From assembly GCA_913058395.1 (NCBI GenBank), contig CAJXQI010000027.1, forward strand, positions 1 to 47,032: a stretch of 47,032 nt of DNA. Direction: 5' to 3'. The translations under genes were made by a program, and so were the position numbers. Under the pieces are notes generated by a model, which was given only the letters and a program-made list of their open reading frames with translations, had not been told where the DNA came from and did no database searches. Source of the DNA: an uncultured Colwellia sp. GTDB taxonomy: Bacteria > Pseudomonadota > Gammaproteobacteria > Enterobacterales > Alteromonadaceae. Position 1 is the stretch's first letter. Every line of letters starts with the position of its first letter. Of the stretch, positions 17,728 to 25,966 are shown piece by piece.

Positions 17728-18639
17728 TTAGTTTATAGCTACTTTCTTTGCCGTTCTTCGGGCCTTAATTGAATCAACACTGAATATTGCTAACGCGGTC
17801 CAAATACAAGCAAAAGTAACCAATTTGGCAAAATAAAGTGGTTCTTGGTAGTAAAAAGTCGCTAGTACGAACATGATACTTGGGCCAATATATTGAAAAA
17901 AGCCCAGTGCAGTTAATGTCATACGCTTAGCAGCAGCAGTAAAACATAATAATGGTGCTGTTGTGACAATGCCTGCACAAATTAATGTGGTGTTTAACGA
18001 CCATTCATTCAGAAGTATGTTACTGGTGCTAGTTTCCAAAAATAGCAGCCAATATACCAACGCAATAGGTAGCATCATTAGCGATTCAATGAGTAAGCCA
18101 ACAAATGAGTCAATATGCATTTGTTTACGCAGCAAGCCATAAATACCGAAAGTACCTGCCAATGCCAAAGAAACCATAGGTAAAGAGCCGATCATCACTA
18201 ACTGAATAACTACACCAACAAACGCTAAACCAACAGCGAATATTTGCCAAGGTCGCAAGCGCTCGCCGAGAAATATTACGCCTAAAGCAACACTTAATAA
18301 TGGGTTAATATAGTAGCCCAAACTAGCGTCAAGTAAGTGGTCATTATTGACCGCCCAAATAAACATAAACCAGTTCACTGCTAAAAAGCTAGCTGAAATA
18401 GTCAGGCGTAATACCATATTCGGTTGCGTAACAACCTTGATAAAACCCCGCCACTTATTTGAAAGCAAAACGACAACTAGCAACAACAACGTAGACCAAA
18501 CCACACGATGTACTAGAATTTCATCGGCACCAATGTGTTGAATTAATTTAAAATATAGTGGTGCAATGCCCCACATTGTATAGGCACTAATGGCACTGAT
18601 AATACCGCCACGTAAGGCAGTTTGTTGAGCTGTGGACAT
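17728..18639 (-). CDS. rarD: EamA-family permease RarD
   Basis: RarD belongs to the ten-span drug/metabolite transporter superfamily; it is named for a chloramphenicol-sensitivity effect and its substrate is unknown. The 303-residue product has the family start GGIISAISAYTMWGIAPLYFKL, then HRVVWS, NWFMFIWAVNNDHLLDASLGYYINPLL and FFQYIGPSIMFVLATFYYQEP, with ten hydrophobic segments. It is followed upstream by the yigI thioesterase gene on the same strand, the E. coli order. Confidence 0.93.
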   Translation of the reverse strand: MSTAQQTALRGGIISAISAYTMWGIAPLYFKLIQHIGADEILVHRVVWSTLLLLVVVLLSNKWRGFIKVVTQPNMVLRLTISASFLAVNWFMFIWAVNNDHLLDASLGYYINPLLSVALGVIFLGERLRPWQIFAVGLAFVGVVIQLVMIGSLPMVSLALAGTFGIYGLLRKQMHIDSFVGLLIESLMMLPIALVYWLLFLETSTSNILLNEWSLNTTLICAGIVTTAPLLCFTAAAKRMTLTALGFFQYIGPSIMFVLATFYYQEPLYFAKLVTFACIWTALAIFSVDSIKARRTAKKVAIN

Positions 18640-18737
18640 GAAGTTCTTGCTTGTTGGTAATGACGTTCAAGGAAACGTAATGATATCACTATTCGCTTAA
18701 ACAACATATTCAACAAGCAACTAACATCAGTACATAT

Positions 18738-19193
18738 TTAACCTACCATATAAGTTCCCGTGCCAAAGGCAATGTGATCACCTTGTTCGTTGTGCATTTC
18801 CATACGCGCGACTGCGACTTTGTTGCCACTACGAATAATTTTTGCGGTGGCAATAAATAACTTACCACGACCAGGTCTTAAAAAGTCAGTGCGCAAATCT
18901 ATGGTGCTTAAACGGCTTAAGCTCTGTGAAATAATTTCAGGTGACAACTCTGGCAGCTGACTTAGGATATTCGCAGCAGCAACAACGCCACCTGCTAGAT
19001 CAAGTGCTGATGCGGTAACTCCGCCATGTAAAATTTTTTGTTCTGGGTTACCGATGAGCTTGTCATCCCATGCGACACTTACCGCAGATTCCAAAGCATT
19101 AAATTGAGTGATTTCCAAACCCAACAGTTTGTTAAAAGGCATTGCTTGATTCCAATACTCGGCGATTTGCTTGAATGTATCGTCCTGTGTCAT
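18738..19193 (-). CDS. yigI: YigI-type hotdog acyl-CoA thioesterase
   Basis: The product is a PaaI/YigI-like hotdog thioesterase. Starting from ATG 19193, preceded by AAGGGA at a good distance, it has 151 residues (E. coli YigI 155). A longer frame starting at 19235 gives a poor N terminus and lacks this SD. Signature stretches are LLGLEITQFNALESAVSVAW, KILHGGVTASALDLAGGVVA (the hotdog helix) and IDLRTDFLRPGRG. E. coli YigI is reported to act on medium- and long-chain acyl-CoA; the substrate here is inferred. It lies between rarD and the divergent recQ as in E. coli, without pldA. Confidence 0.85.
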   Translation of the reverse strand: MTQDDTFKQIAEYWNQAMPFNKLLGLEITQFNALESAVSVAWDDKLIGNPEQKILHGGVTASALDLAGGVVAAANILSQLPELSPEIISQSLSRLSTIDLRTDFLRPGRGKLFIATAKIIRSGNKVAVARMEMHNEQGDHIAFGTGTYMVG

Positions 19194-19323
19194 AAATTTC
19201 CCTTTGGATTTGGTAAGTTGAAAAAAGAATAACAATAAATAGGGAGATTATGAAAATAATTCTCTGCACTGTGCGCTGTCTGAGGTAAAATATTGTCTGA
19301 TTTCCCTTATCGAAGATTGTCTG

Positions 19324-21123
19324 TTGCAAGTCACTCCCCATACGACATTAACTGAAGCCTTAAAGCATCATTTTGGTTATCAAGCCTTTCGTCCTGGTCA
19401 AGAAGAAATTATTCAGCAGGCCATGCAAGGTCGTGATAGTTTAGTTTTAATGCCAACAGGTGGCGGTAAATCTATGTGTTACCAACTCCCTGCAACATTG
19501 ATGTCGGGAGTTACTATTGTTGTTTCGCCATTAATTGCCTTGATGAAAGATCAAGTTGATGGTTTGATACGACAAGGAATATCAGCAGCTTATGTCAATT
19601 CATCGCTTGATAGTGACACCATTAATGATATTTTTAAGCGCTTAGGCCAAGGTGAAATTAAGCTACTTTATGTTGCCCCAGAGCGGTTAAAAAATTACTA
19701 TTTTCTGCAAGGCTTATCACAGTTAACTATTAGCCTTTTTGCTATTGATGAAGCGCATTGTATTTCACAATGGGGCCATGATTTTAGACCTGCATATACT
19801 CAATTACATATGCTTAAGCAAAACTTTACGAATGTGCCGGTGATGGCGTTAACGGCAACAGCCGACGTAACAACTCGTAGAGATATTTTGCAGCAACTGG
19901 CTTTGCACGACCCTTATATTCATCTTGATAGCTTTGACCGACCAAATATTCGTTTTACCTTGGCGGAAAAATACCAAGGCGAGCAACAAGTTTTGGGTTA
20001 CATCAAAAAGCGTAAAGATGAATGCGGCATTATTTATTGTAATAGCCGTTGGCAAGTAGAAAAATTATCTAAGTCGTTAGCGAGTTCAGGGGTTAATTGT
20101 GCCGCTTACCATGCAGGTTTAGAATCTGAAATTCGCAATATTATTCAAGACAAATTTGCTAAAGATGATGTACAAGTCGTGGTAGCAACGGTTGCATTTG
20201 GGCTTGGCATCAATAAATCGAACGTTCGTTATGTTATTCATTACGAGCCACCAAGAACGTTAGAGTCCTATTATCAGGAAATTGGCCGAGCAGGTCGAGA
20301 TGGCATGCCTGCGGAAGCACTATTTTTACACGATAGCAAAGATGTTGAACGCATCAGTAAGCGCATTTCCGAAGGGGAAAATGAAGAAAGAGTTAATGTT
20401 GAAATGCAACGTTTTCAGGCATTGCGTGGCTTTGTTGATGCGCAAACATGTCGACGTCGTGTAGTACTAAGCTACTTTGCTGAGTTTACTGAGCAAGGGT
20501 GTGGTAATTGTGATATTTGCTTAGATCCTCCTAGTCAATTTGATGCTACAGAGGCTGCTCAGAAGGTTCTATCATGTGTTTATCGAATAGAACAAAGCGG
20601 TGATATTGAACACGTGGTTGCAGTTTTACGAGCTGATAATAATGAAAAAATTGGCCGATTAGCACACGACAAAGTTTCTACCTTTGGTATTGGCAAAGAT
20701 AAAACACCTGGCTATTGGTTTTCTATTATTAGGCAATTGATTCACTTGGGGTATTTGCAGCAGGATATCGCCGCGCAATCTAGCTTATGTTTAACACAAG
20801 AATCAGGCATGGTTTTGAAAGGTCAAGAGCCATTAATGCTAGCGGCCCCACGCTTGCAAAAAGCCAGTTATTGGCAGCGTAATAAACAAGGTAAAGTTTA
20901 CGATAGAGCGTTATTTTCTAAGCTTAGATCATTACGTAAAGAAATTGCTCAACTTGAAGATATCGCGCCATTCATTGTTTTTAATGATGCGACTTTGGCT
21001 GAGTTAGCGCGTGTGCAACCTGTGACGTCATCACAAATGCTCAATGTTAGTGGCATCGGCGATACTAAACTTGCTCGTTATGGCGAGCCATTTTTGTCGT
21101 TAATTAAACAACATTTAAATTAG
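19324..21123 (+). CDS. recQ: ATP-dependent DNA helicase RecQ
   Basis: RecQ unwinds DNA 3'-5' in RecF-pathway recombination and fork repair. The 599-residue product shows Walker A PTGGGKS (44-50), DEAH at 142-145 with [21 protein letters not shown] (motif VI), the zinc cysteines 376, 393, 396 and 399 (E. coli 380, 397, 400, 403), a winged-helix part, and an HRDC domain in the last 80 residues. The start is TTG 19324 without a clear SD. No suitable ATG exists before the [14 protein letters not shown] helicase start, so TTG or a neighbouring CTG must be used. Confidence 0.95.
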   Translation: MQVTPHTTLTEALKHHFGYQAFRPGQEEIIQQAMQGRDSLVLMPTGGGKSMCYQLPATLMSGVTIVVSPLIALMKDQVDGLIRQGISAAYVNSSLDSDTINDIFKRLGQGEIKLLYVAPERLKNYYFLQGLSQLTISLFAIDEAHCISQWGHDFRPAYTQLHMLKQNFTNVPVMALTATADVTTRRDILQQLALHDPYIHLDSFDRPNIRFTLAEKYQGEQQVLGYIKKRKDECGIIYCNSRWQVEKLSKSLASSGVNCAAYHAGLESEIRNIIQDKFAKDDVQVVVATVAFGLGINKSNVRYVIHYEPPRTLESYYQEIGRAGRDGMPAEALFLHDSKDVERISKRISEGENEERVNVEMQRFQALRGFVDAQTCRRRVVLSYFAEFTEQGCGNCDICLDPPSQFDATEAAQKVLSCVYRIEQSGDIEHVVAVLRADNNEKIGRLAHDKVSTFGIGKDKTPGYWFSIIRQLIHLGYLQQDIAAQSSLCLTQESGMVLKGQEPLMLAAPRLQKASYWQRNKQGKVYDRALFSKLRSLRKEIAQLEDIAPFIVFNDATLAELARVQPVTSSQMLNVSGIGDTKLARYGEPFLSLIKQHLN

Positions 21124-21135
21124 AATGGCAGAAAC

Positions 21136-21162
21136 AAAAAAAGCGCTAATTAGCGCTTTTTT
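21136..21162. terminator. Bidirectional terminator between recQ and cytochrome c
   Basis: A perfect palindrome, AAAAAAGCGCTAA then TTAGCGCTTTTTT (21137-21162), with A and T runs on the flanks. It can end recQ (plus) and the convergent cytochrome gene (minus). Confidence 0.9.
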
Positions 21163-21193
21163 ATGTACAAGAAGTACGGTGTACGACTCAATG

Positions 21194-21493
21194 TTACTTA
21201 AGGCTTGCGTAATATGCTGCAATATTTGCCATATCTTCGTCTGACAATGCCATAGCCATTGGTGCCATTACTGGATCTTTACGGTTGCCCGATTTAAAAT
21301 CTTTTAATTGCTTAGCAATATAAGCTTCTTTTTGACCAGCTAGGTTAGGATACATAGGAACAGCAGAAATACCTGCAGCGCCGTGACATGCTGCACACAT
21401 GCCTGTTTTAGCTTTACCTGCCGCAGCGTCGCCAGCGAAAACTGGTGAAGCCATCATAACAGTAGCAGCAACTGCTAAAGTAAGTTTTTTCAT
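21194..21493 (-). CDS. Periplasmic class I c-type cytochrome (c5/c553 type)
   Basis: The 99-residue precursor has a cleavable signal (cleavage after SPVFA, residue 20) and a single heme-binding motif CAACH at 33-37. [48 protein letters not shown] is the typical second half of the small cytochrome c553/c5 group; quoted motifs are NLAGQ and [12 protein letters not shown], the latter with the axial methionine. It is likely an electron shuttle to a terminal oxidase or peroxidase. It is transcribed alone, with a plausible SD region (AGAGAGATAATATTT) before the ATG. Confidence 0.93.
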   Translation of the reverse strand: MKKLTLAVAATVMMASPVFAGDAAAGKAKTGMCAACHGAAGISAVPMYPNLAGQKEAYIAKQLKDFKSGNRKDPVMAPMAMALSDEDMANIAAYYASLK

Positions 21494-21672
21494 AAATATT
21501 ATCTCTCTTTGATAAATAATTTTAAAGGATCCTTTTTTGATTATATGTAAAAAGTAACCAATTGTCCTCGCTTTTTTTAGTATCGTGCCAGTTGGAAAAA
21601 TTATTTTATACTTTGTTGCGCTAGCTCAAGTTTTAGCCAATGAAATGTTACTCATAGGAATTTATCTTAACC

Positions 21673-21990
21673 ATGCAAAACCCAAATTTAGCTGAAGTAG
21701 CCTCTGTAGAATTGATCGGCACTACGGTATTACAAATTCAATTTACATTAGATTGGTCGATGGAAGATAGTGCGGATTTAAGTGAAAAGTTATTACTGTT
21801 AGCATCGGCTAAGGTAATAGAGCGCGTTCAAGGTGCTGATTTACACTGTATACGTTTGCAGTATCAAGATGCCGAACTATTGTTAAATTTTGAAGAATAT
21901 AGTCATTCATGCTGGCTTGAGTGTTCCACCGCACAAGACTCTTCAGGTTTGTTGGCAATTAAAGAACTTATATTACAGTCAATTCATTGA
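21673..21990 (+). CDS. Conserved small protein, DUF3630 type
   Basis: The 105-residue product has no signal or membrane span. It is mainly beta/alpha, with VELIGTTVLQIQFTLDW, an acidic middle and a tryptophan-cysteine segment SHSCWLECSTAQDSSGLLAIKELI. The layout fits the DUF3630 family of Alteromonadales, named here by recall. No function is known. It precedes the DUF523 gene closely (gap 22 bases) and is likely co-transcribed with it. Confidence 0.6.
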   Translation: MQNPNLAEVASVELIGTTVLQIQFTLDWSMEDSADLSEKLLLLASAKVIERVQGADLHCIRLQYQDAELLLNFEEYSHSCWLECSTAQDSSGLLAIKELILQSIH

Positions 21991-22012
21991 TCATGGTTAA
22001 GGGGTAGTGAAT

Positions 22013-22492
22013 TTGGAAAAAATATTGATCAGCAGCTGCTTTCTAGGCAATAAAGTGCGTTATGACGGTAAAGATAATTTATTAACAGAAAGTGCCATTC
22101 AGACTTGGCAACGAGAGCAACGTTTAGTCGTTATTTGTCCTGAATTGGCGGGCGGTTTACCCATTCCAAGAGCCCCCGCTGAAATTCAACATCACAAGCA
22201 TGGTCAAATAAAAGTAGTAACAAATACAGGTCATGATGTCACAACTGCATTTGAAGCTGGCGCAAATGAAGCATTACGTATGTGCAAACTACATGAGGTT
22301 CGTTATGCGCTATTGAAAGAGTCGAGCCCTTCGTGTGGCAGCTCAACAATATATGATGGTTCATTTAGTCGAGAAAAAGTTGCTGGGCAGGGCGTAACGA
22401 CAAGCTTGTTACAAGCTAATGGTATAAAAGTTTATTCAGAAAAAAATATCGCTGATTTGATTACAGAACTTACTTTAATTACAGCGATTTAG
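22013..22492 (+). CDS. DUF523 family protein
   Basis: The 159-residue product carries the two conserved cysteine blocks of DUF523: ISSCFLGNKVRYDG at the N terminus and LKESSPSCGSSTIYDGSF in the C-terminal half, with VICPELAGGLPIPR between them. These cysteines suggest metal or thiol chemistry, but no activity is established. The start is most likely TTG 22013, eight bases after AAGGGG (21999-22004). A GTG at 22007 lies too close to that SD. It follows the DUF3630 gene. Confidence 0.88.
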   Translation: MEKILISSCFLGNKVRYDGKDNLLTESAIQTWQREQRLVVICPELAGGLPIPRAPAEIQHHKHGQIKVVTNTGHDVTTAFEAGANEALRMCKLHEVRYALLKESSPSCGSSTIYDGSFSREKVAGQGVTTSLLQANGIKVYSEKNIADLITELTLITAI

Positions 22493-22550
22493 TTTAATTA
22501 CTACTTGTTGCACAACAAACCGTTATCGCTCTAAAAACGTATAAGTAATG

Positions 22551-23564
22551 TTATATTTTGGCAATATTTACGTGGTTTGTTAGATTATTGGTAATATTAT
22601 CAATTAATTGGCGTGTTTGCGTCACAATAGCATTGGCACTAGTTGCAACATTATAATCACTTACACCAATACTTAAGGTCATTTGTGGCAAGCGAGCACC
22701 TGATTTACTGCTAACAAACCTAAGTTTTTCAACACCCTGTCTAATTTTTTCTGCAATTTCACCAGCTAGGCTGCGCTCAACATCAGGTAGCAAAATTAAA
22801 AACTCATCTTCAGCTGATCTCACTGGTAAGCCACTCTCTCCAACGTAGCTACTAATTTTATTGGCAATTTTTGTTAAGAGAACATCACTAATTAATGGCC
22901 CAAATTGTTCATTCATATTTGAAAATTGATCAATGTTGACAATAATTGCAGCAACTTGCTTATTAGGATCGTTCGACAGCCAAATATCGAGATGCTTGGT
23001 CATGGCCTTACGATTATATAAGCCAGTTAATGGGTCTAAATAAATCTCTTTTTTAACATCGTCTAATTCAGTTCTTAGCGCATCTGTAGATTGCTGTGAA
23101 GCGAGTAATTGTTCAGCAAGTTTTTCTTGTTCTGCTTTAAATTGGCGTGTCGCTTGACGTATTTGTTTAATAGCGGAAAGTATTTCGTGCTTGTCAGTTG
23201 ATTTTAAACTACTGATATTCTCATCTAATTGATTTATCAGTTGCTCAGTACAATGTGTCGATTTTTTACTATTATCTTGTAAATCAACGAGTACTTCGTC
23301 AAGGTCGTCAATAAGTTCGCCATTAAAAGCGCTTTGCCCCAAAATATACTGACGGTAAAGCTCTTCTAAAAAGAAGTTGTCGAGCTTTTTACCAGAGCCA
23401 AGCTGTTTTTCAATATTGCCATTAAGGGCTTTTGAGGTTTTGTTGAGGTAGTTGTAACTTACCGCGTAATTAGTTGGCGTCGCTGGGATATGCCATAATT
23501 GCAATTGTTTTATGGCGGCGTGCATTTTCTGATCGGCTTGCGCTATGGAATCATGGTATTTCAC
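22551..23564 (-). CDS. GGDEF-family protein with degenerate active-site motif
   Basis: The 337-residue cytoplasmic protein has an N-terminal helical domain starting LQLWHIPATPTNYAVSYNYL, a type found in many marine GGDEF proteins, then a coiled coil (about 110-175) and a GGDEF-fold domain beginning DPLTGLYNRKAM. The active-site turn reads RSAEDEFLILLP: AEDEF at residues 251-255 replaces GGDEF. The two glycines that contact GTP are lost, so cyclase activity is doubtful; it may bind GTP or c-di-GMP or act by protein contacts. A control by another residue order cannot be excluded. It is divergent from the DUF885 gene. Confidence 0.85.
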   Translation of the reverse strand: MKYHDSIAQADQKMHAAIKQLQLWHIPATPTNYAVSYNYLNKTSKALNGNIEKQLGSGKKLDNFFLEELYRQYILGQSAFNGELIDDLDEVLVDLQDNSKKSTHCTEQLINQLDENISSLKSTDKHEILSAIKQIRQATRQFKAEQEKLAEQLLASQQSTDALRTELDDVKKEIYLDPLTGLYNRKAMTKHLDIWLSNDPNKQVAAIIVNIDQFSNMNEQFGPLISDVLLTKIANKISSYVGESGLPVRSAEDEFLILLPDVERSLAGEIAEKIRQGVEKLRFVSSKSGARLPQMTLSIGVSDYNVATSANAIVTQTRQLIDNITNNLTNHVNIAKI

Positions 23565-23803
23565 TATTCCAACCTTTTAAACCTATAGACATTTACTTAC
23601 TAGAGTAGGTATTCTCCAGTAAATTCTACAAAAGTACCATAGTAAAATAAGTTAAATAGCGATTAATTGTCATTTTTTTTGCTACTAATGTGTAAATTTT
23701 ATCTTCTACAGTCGAATATAAATAAATACTTTAAAATTAACGCTGTTTTGCTATGGTAAATAACTATATAGCTGACTTTATTCAATTACCTCTGGGACTT
23801 TTA

Positions 23804-25582
23804 ATGAAAGTATTTTTAACGGCAACAATGATGTTGTTTCTCTTGACGGCTTGTCAGTCAAATCGTACTCAAGTATCTATTTTAAATACTGAACTTGAAC
23901 AGGTTATAAAAGGTTACCAAGCTTTTAAAGATCAGGAAAGCCCATTCAATCAAGATATTGCTGGTGAATCAAATAGCGAATTACCTGATTTATCTCCTAG
24001 CAACCTTAAACAGCAACATATTAAATTACTCGCCATATATCAGCGTTTAAGTGCCATAGACAGCAAAAAATTAGACCGCCAAGGTTTGATTAACCATTCT
24101 GTATTGTCATATACCATTAAAAATCAGCTTGATAGTTTTATTAATAAAGAACATTACATGCCATTGACTGCGGAGTCAGGTTTCCATGTGTGGATCAGCC
24201 GTATTAATCAACAAGTAAGCTTTAAAACAGAACAGGATTACCGTGATTATTTGGCTAGATTAACGGCACTACCTCATTACTTTTCTCAGCAGATGGCATG
24301 GATGGACAAAGGAATTTCAGAGGGTATTACTCAACCTAAAATTGTATTAGAAGGTTTTGAAGAGTCAATTAAGGCATTTATTAAAACAGATGTTACAAAG
24401 AGCACTTATTATCAGCCTTTCATTGCTATGCCAAACCACCTTTCTCAAGGGCTGAAGTCACAATTAAGGGCTGAAGCATCTAAAGCAATTCAACAATCTG
24501 TTATGCCAAGTTATCAGAAATATTATGACTATATGGTAAAGCGCTACCAACCAAACGCCAGAACCAATATTGCAGCAACATCATTACCTAACGGTGAAGG
24601 TTACTATTTAAATCGCTTACAGCATTACACTACTTTGCCAATGACGGTTGAACAAGTTCATCAAACGGGTGTAGCAGAAGTAAAACGCATTCGGCTTGAA
24701 ATGCAGAAAATTATTGACCAAGTAGGTTTTGAAGGAAGCTTTGCTGATTTTGTTCAATTTCTACGTACTGATAAACAATTTTACGCCACTAGTCCTGAAG
24801 GCTTATTAAAAGAGGCGTCATTCATTGCTAAGAAAATGGACGCACAGCTACCTAAGTTATTTAAAACCTTACCTCGCACACCTTATGGTGTGGTAGAAGT
24901 TCCCGCCAATATTGCGCCTAAATACACCACAGGCAGATATTCAGGTCCATCTAGAGATGATCAACCTGGTAATTACTGGGTTAATACTTATCGTTTAGAC
25001 CGTCGTCCATTATATGTTTTAGAAGCATTAACTTTGCATGAAGCAGTGCCCGGTCATCACTTGCAAGGTTCAATTGCACGTGAAATGAAGAATGTACCAA
25101 AATTTCGAAACAGCACTTACATTTCAGCTTTTGGTGAAGGCTGGGGTTTATACTCTGAATATTTAGGCATTGAAGCTGGGTTTTATCAAAGTCCGTATAG
25201 TGATTTCGGTCGTCTGACTTATGAAATGTGGCGAGCTAGCCGATTGGTAGTTGATACCGGTATGCACGCTAAAGGTTGGAGTCGTGAACAAGCAATGAAT
25301 TTTCTAGCTAGTAATACCGCACTGTCATTACATAATGTTAAAACAGAAATTGATCGTTATATCTCTTGGCCTGGGCAAGCTTTGTCATACAAAATGGGTG
25401 AGTTAACCATTAAAAGATTACGTAAAATGGCTGAAACTGAATTAGGTGAAACATTTGATTTAAGAGAGTTTCATGATCAAATTTTGAAAAATGGCTCTAT
25501 GCCTTTATCTATGCTTGAAGTTATTGTGACTGAATATATTAATGAGCGTAAAACTCAGCAAGAGAATGTTAAAACGGACTGA
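23804..25582 (+). CDS. DUF885 zinc-peptidase-like lipoprotein
   Basis: DUF885 proteins resemble carboxypeptidase/M32-type zinc metallopeptidases. From ATG 23804, preceded by GGGA, the 592-residue product has a lipoprotein signal ending LLTAC (Cys17), so it is probably membrane-attached in the periplasm. The metal site is HEAVPGHHLQ (His412, Glu413), followed by EGWGLYSEYLG with a further glutamate, the normal DUF885 arrangement. C-terminal SWPGQALSYKMGEL is also conserved. A start at 23753 would add 17 residues before the signal and is less likely. Its stop codon is the edge of a GEMM-like sequence, and the 3' end lies under a predicted antisense riboswitch transcript. Confidence 0.88.
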   Translation: MKVFLTATMMLFLLTACQSNRTQVSILNTELEQVIKGYQAFKDQESPFNQDIAGESNSELPDLSPSNLKQQHIKLLAIYQRLSAIDSKKLDRQGLINHSVLSYTIKNQLDSFINKEHYMPLTAESGFHVWISRINQQVSFKTEQDYRDYLARLTALPHYFSQQMAWMDKGISEGITQPKIVLEGFEESIKAFIKTDVTKSTYYQPFIAMPNHLSQGLKSQLRAEASKAIQQSVMPSYQKYYDYMVKRYQPNARTNIAATSLPNGEGYYLNRLQHYTTLPMTVEQVHQTGVAEVKRIRLEMQKIIDQVGFEGSFADFVQFLRTDKQFYATSPEGLLKEASFIAKKMDAQLPKLFKTLPRTPYGVVEVPANIAPKYTTGRYSGPSRDDQPGNYWVNTYRLDRRPLYVLEALTLHEAVPGHHLQGSIAREMKNVPKFRNSTYISAFGEGWGLYSEYLGIEAGFYQSPYSDFGRLTYEMWRASRLVVDTGMHAKGWSREQAMNFLASNTALSLHNVKTEIDRYISWPGQALSYKMGELTIKRLRKMAETELGETFDLREFHDQILKNGSMPLSMLEVIVTEYINERKTQQENVKTD

Positions 25583-25633
25583 TAAACAAAGGAGGCACGC
25601 AAAGCTACCGGAGGATATGACAGTGGACTGGTC
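25581..25633 (+). promoter_or_regulatory. Degenerate GEMM-like (c-di-GMP-I) sequence, plus strand
   Basis: From the DUF885 stop codon onward the plus strand reads GATAAAC, then GGCACGCAAAGCTACCGG (25594-25611) and ATATGACAGTGGACTGGTC (25615-25633). These match the 3' two thirds of the c-di-GMP-I aptamer (CGCAAAGCYAY-GG, AUGAYAGCNGGRYUG). The P1b hairpin with its GAAA loop is missing or reduced and P2 is shortened. It is in mirror orientation to the good aptamer on the minus strand. It could be a decayed riboswitch, or serve as the pairing partner of the minus-strand RNA. Confidence 0.45.
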
Positions 25634-25662
25634 AACAAAGACAAGCCCCCACTATATCTAAA

Positions 25663-25740
25663 TTTGGCAGTCCCGCTATCATAGGCTTCCCCTTAGATCG
25701 GTAACTTTGCGTCTCCAGCTTTCACTGGGTTTGCCTTTGT
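25663..25740 (-). promoter_or_regulatory. c-di-GMP-I riboswitch aptamer (GEMM), orphan
   Basis: On the minus strand the sequence runs GGCAAACC (25735-25728), a P1b hairpin CCAGT-GAAA-GCTGG with the GAAA tetraloop, GACGCAAAG, TTACCGATCTAAGG, and ATGATAGCGGGACTGCC ending at 25666. This aligns block by block with Vibrio Vc2: GGCAAACC, GAAA, GACGCAAAG, CTAA and GGTAGCGGGG. The ends GGCA and TGCC can form P1. All core elements of c-di-GMP binding (P1 G, the ACGCAAAG joining strand, the AGCGGG region) are present. A promoter lies directly upstream, but no minus-strand gene follows: transcription runs antisense into the DUF885 gene. The remaining spacer 25792-25966 shows no further gene. Confidence 0.88.
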
Positions 25741-25763
25741 CGAGCTTTAACAGCTCACCGATG

Positions 25764-25791
25764 ATTATAGGCAAAGAAATATATTTGTAAA
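25764..25791 (-). promoter_or_regulatory. Sigma70-type promoter for the orphan riboswitch RNA
   Basis: On the minus strand TTTACA (25791-25786) is followed after 16 bases by a perfect TATAAT (25769-25764). The predicted start, near 25757, is just before a small 5' hairpin (GAGCTGTTAAAGCTC, 25756-25742) and then the aptamer. Confidence 0.7.
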
Positions 25792-25966
25792 CTATTTTTA
25801 ATGTAATCAAATCAATTCATGCGTTAACATACTAAATAATCAGCGAAAGTACTAATATGTATCATGCGCCTTTAAGTGTGCAAAATACTAACTCACTAGT
25901 CTTTATTTACGAATTAAGCTTAGCAAGGTGAATGATCTGGATGTACAACATGGAAGTTTTATATAA

